Below are positions 4,837-5,447 of a stretch of DNA of 5,447 bases, one piece after another. Numbering within the stretch: the stretch's first letter is position 1; each line of letters starts with the position of its first letter. Below the pieces are notes generated by a model. That model ran no database searches, was not told the origin of the DNA, and worked only from the letters and a program-made list of their open reading frames with translations. The DNA comes from Bacteroidota bacterium (GTDB lineage Bacteria; Bacteroidota; Bacteroidia; Flavobacteriales; Flavobacteriaceae): contig JAEWLD010000033.1 of the NCBI GenBank assembly GCA_023393485.1, forward strand, positions 1-5,447, read 5' to 3'. A program made the position numbers and the translations under genes.

Positions 4837-5447
4837 ATGGAAAACGGAATATACGCCAAGATCACAACCGCAAAAGGTTCAATCCTGATCAAACTCACCT
4901 ATGATAAAACACCTGGAACAGTCGGCAATTTCGTTGCACTTGCAGAAGGCAATCTCGAAAATTCGGCTCGTCCGCAAGGCAAACCGTTCTACGACGGACT
5001 GAGATTTCACCGCGTCATTCCGGATTTCATGATCCAGGGCGGCTGTCCGCAAGGAACTGGAACCGGTGGCCCGGGCTACAAATTCGACGATGAATTCCAC
5101 GGCGACCTGCGACACGACGCGCCGGGTGTTCTCTCAATGGCCAATTCAGGCCCGGGGAGCAACGGTTCACAGTTTTTCATCACGCACATCGCAACGCCTT
5201 GGCTCGATGACAAGCATACGGTTTTTGGCAATGTTGTCGAAGGGCAAAATGTTGTCGATACGATCATGCAAGGCGATATCATTGAAAGCATCGAAATCAT
5301 CCGCGAAGGTGACCAGGCCAAAAAGTGGAATGCCGTGGAAGCGTTCCGTACTTTTGAAGGCTCACGCGCCAGACGTGAAGCCGACGCGCGTGCCGCAGCT
5401 GAAGCCGCACTCGAAAAGCTCGCTGCAGGATTTGATAAGACCGAAAG
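4837..5447 (+). CDS. Cyclophilin-type peptidyl-prolyl isomerase, C-terminus off the right edge
   Basis: Catalyses cis-trans isomerisation of prolyl bonds during protein folding. It has no signal peptide, so it is probably cytoplasmic. The frame is open for 203 codons from the ATG to the window end. Residues 5-157 form a complete cyclophilin domain with the active-site set intact: FHRVIPDFMIQGG at 57-69 (Arg59, Phe64, Met65, Gln67), SMANSGPGSNGSQFFIT at 100-116 (Gln112, Phe114), Trp122 and His127. These match human CypA Arg55, Phe60, Met61, Gln63, Gln111, Phe113, Trp121 and His126. A charged, alanine-rich helical segment follows (residues about 160-203, ending EKLAAGFDKTE). As I recall, flavobacterial proteins with this linker continue into an FKBP domain, giving a cyclophilin-FKBP dual immunophilin. 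That second domain is outside the window and is inferred. ATG 4837 matches the usual start MENGIYAK. Confidence 0.95.
   Translation, partial: MENGIYAKITTAKGSILIKLTYDKTPGTVGNFVALAEGNLENSARPQGKPFYDGLRFHRVIPDFMIQGGCPQGTGTGGPGYKFDDEFHGDLRHDAPGVLSMANSGPGSNGSQFFITHIATPWLDDKHTVFGNVVEGQNVVDTIMQGDIIESIEIIREGDQAKKWNAVEAFRTFEGSRARREADARAAAEAALEKLAAGFDKTE

Noticed and set aside
4879..5321. Two overlapping minus-strand frames (4879-5115 and 5076-5321)
   Set aside because: Both are antisense to the cyclophilin gene, whose active-site residues are all present.

Overview
The window looks like a chromosomal housekeeping segment from a Bacteroidota member, most likely a flavobacterium. Three things point there. 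IcdA, L19 and TrmD read like flavobacterial family members. The start regions lack Shine-Dalgarno sites. Five of the six gene starts are preceded by an exact match to the Bacteroidota -7 promoter element TAnnTTTG. The sequence is of moderate GC and shows no phage, plasmid, transposase, tRNA, rRNA or CRISPR signature.

Layout. Everything left of about 3520 is on the minus strand and everything right of it is on the plus strand, so 3521-3696 is a divergent intergenic region. Reading the minus strand in its own direction: trmD (tRNA m1G37 methyltransferase, 3520-2846), a 16-bp repeat array with two opposite orientations (2846-2691), the rplS promoter and rplS (ribosomal protein L19, 2565-2215), a clear intrinsic terminator (2194-2164), the icd promoter and icd (eukaryotic-type dimeric NADP isocitrate dehydrogenase, 2015-792), a 297-base gap with a second terminator (599-571), and an OmpA-family gene that runs off the left edge (494 to <1). 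On the plus strand: a diheme c-type cytochrome lipoprotein of the SO2930/HNE_0200-type family (3697-4755), then a cyclophilin that runs off the right edge (4837 to >5447) and probably continues into an FKBP domain.

How the genes relate. trmD and rplS keep the neighbourhood of the classic rpsP-rimM-trmD-rplS operon. Here, however, rplS has its own strong promoter and the repeat array lies between the two genes, so they are probably separate transcripts. The other genes look like independent single-gene units with their own promoters, and I see no pathway linking them.

I did not find a novel multi-gene system. The items most worth a second look are the repeat array, whose units keep a GNA-type mini-hairpin with one apparent compensatory change; a 33-bp near-perfect palindrome between divergent promoters; a probably leaderless trmD mRNA; and a possible tiny basic ORF or small RNA between icd and the OmpA gene.
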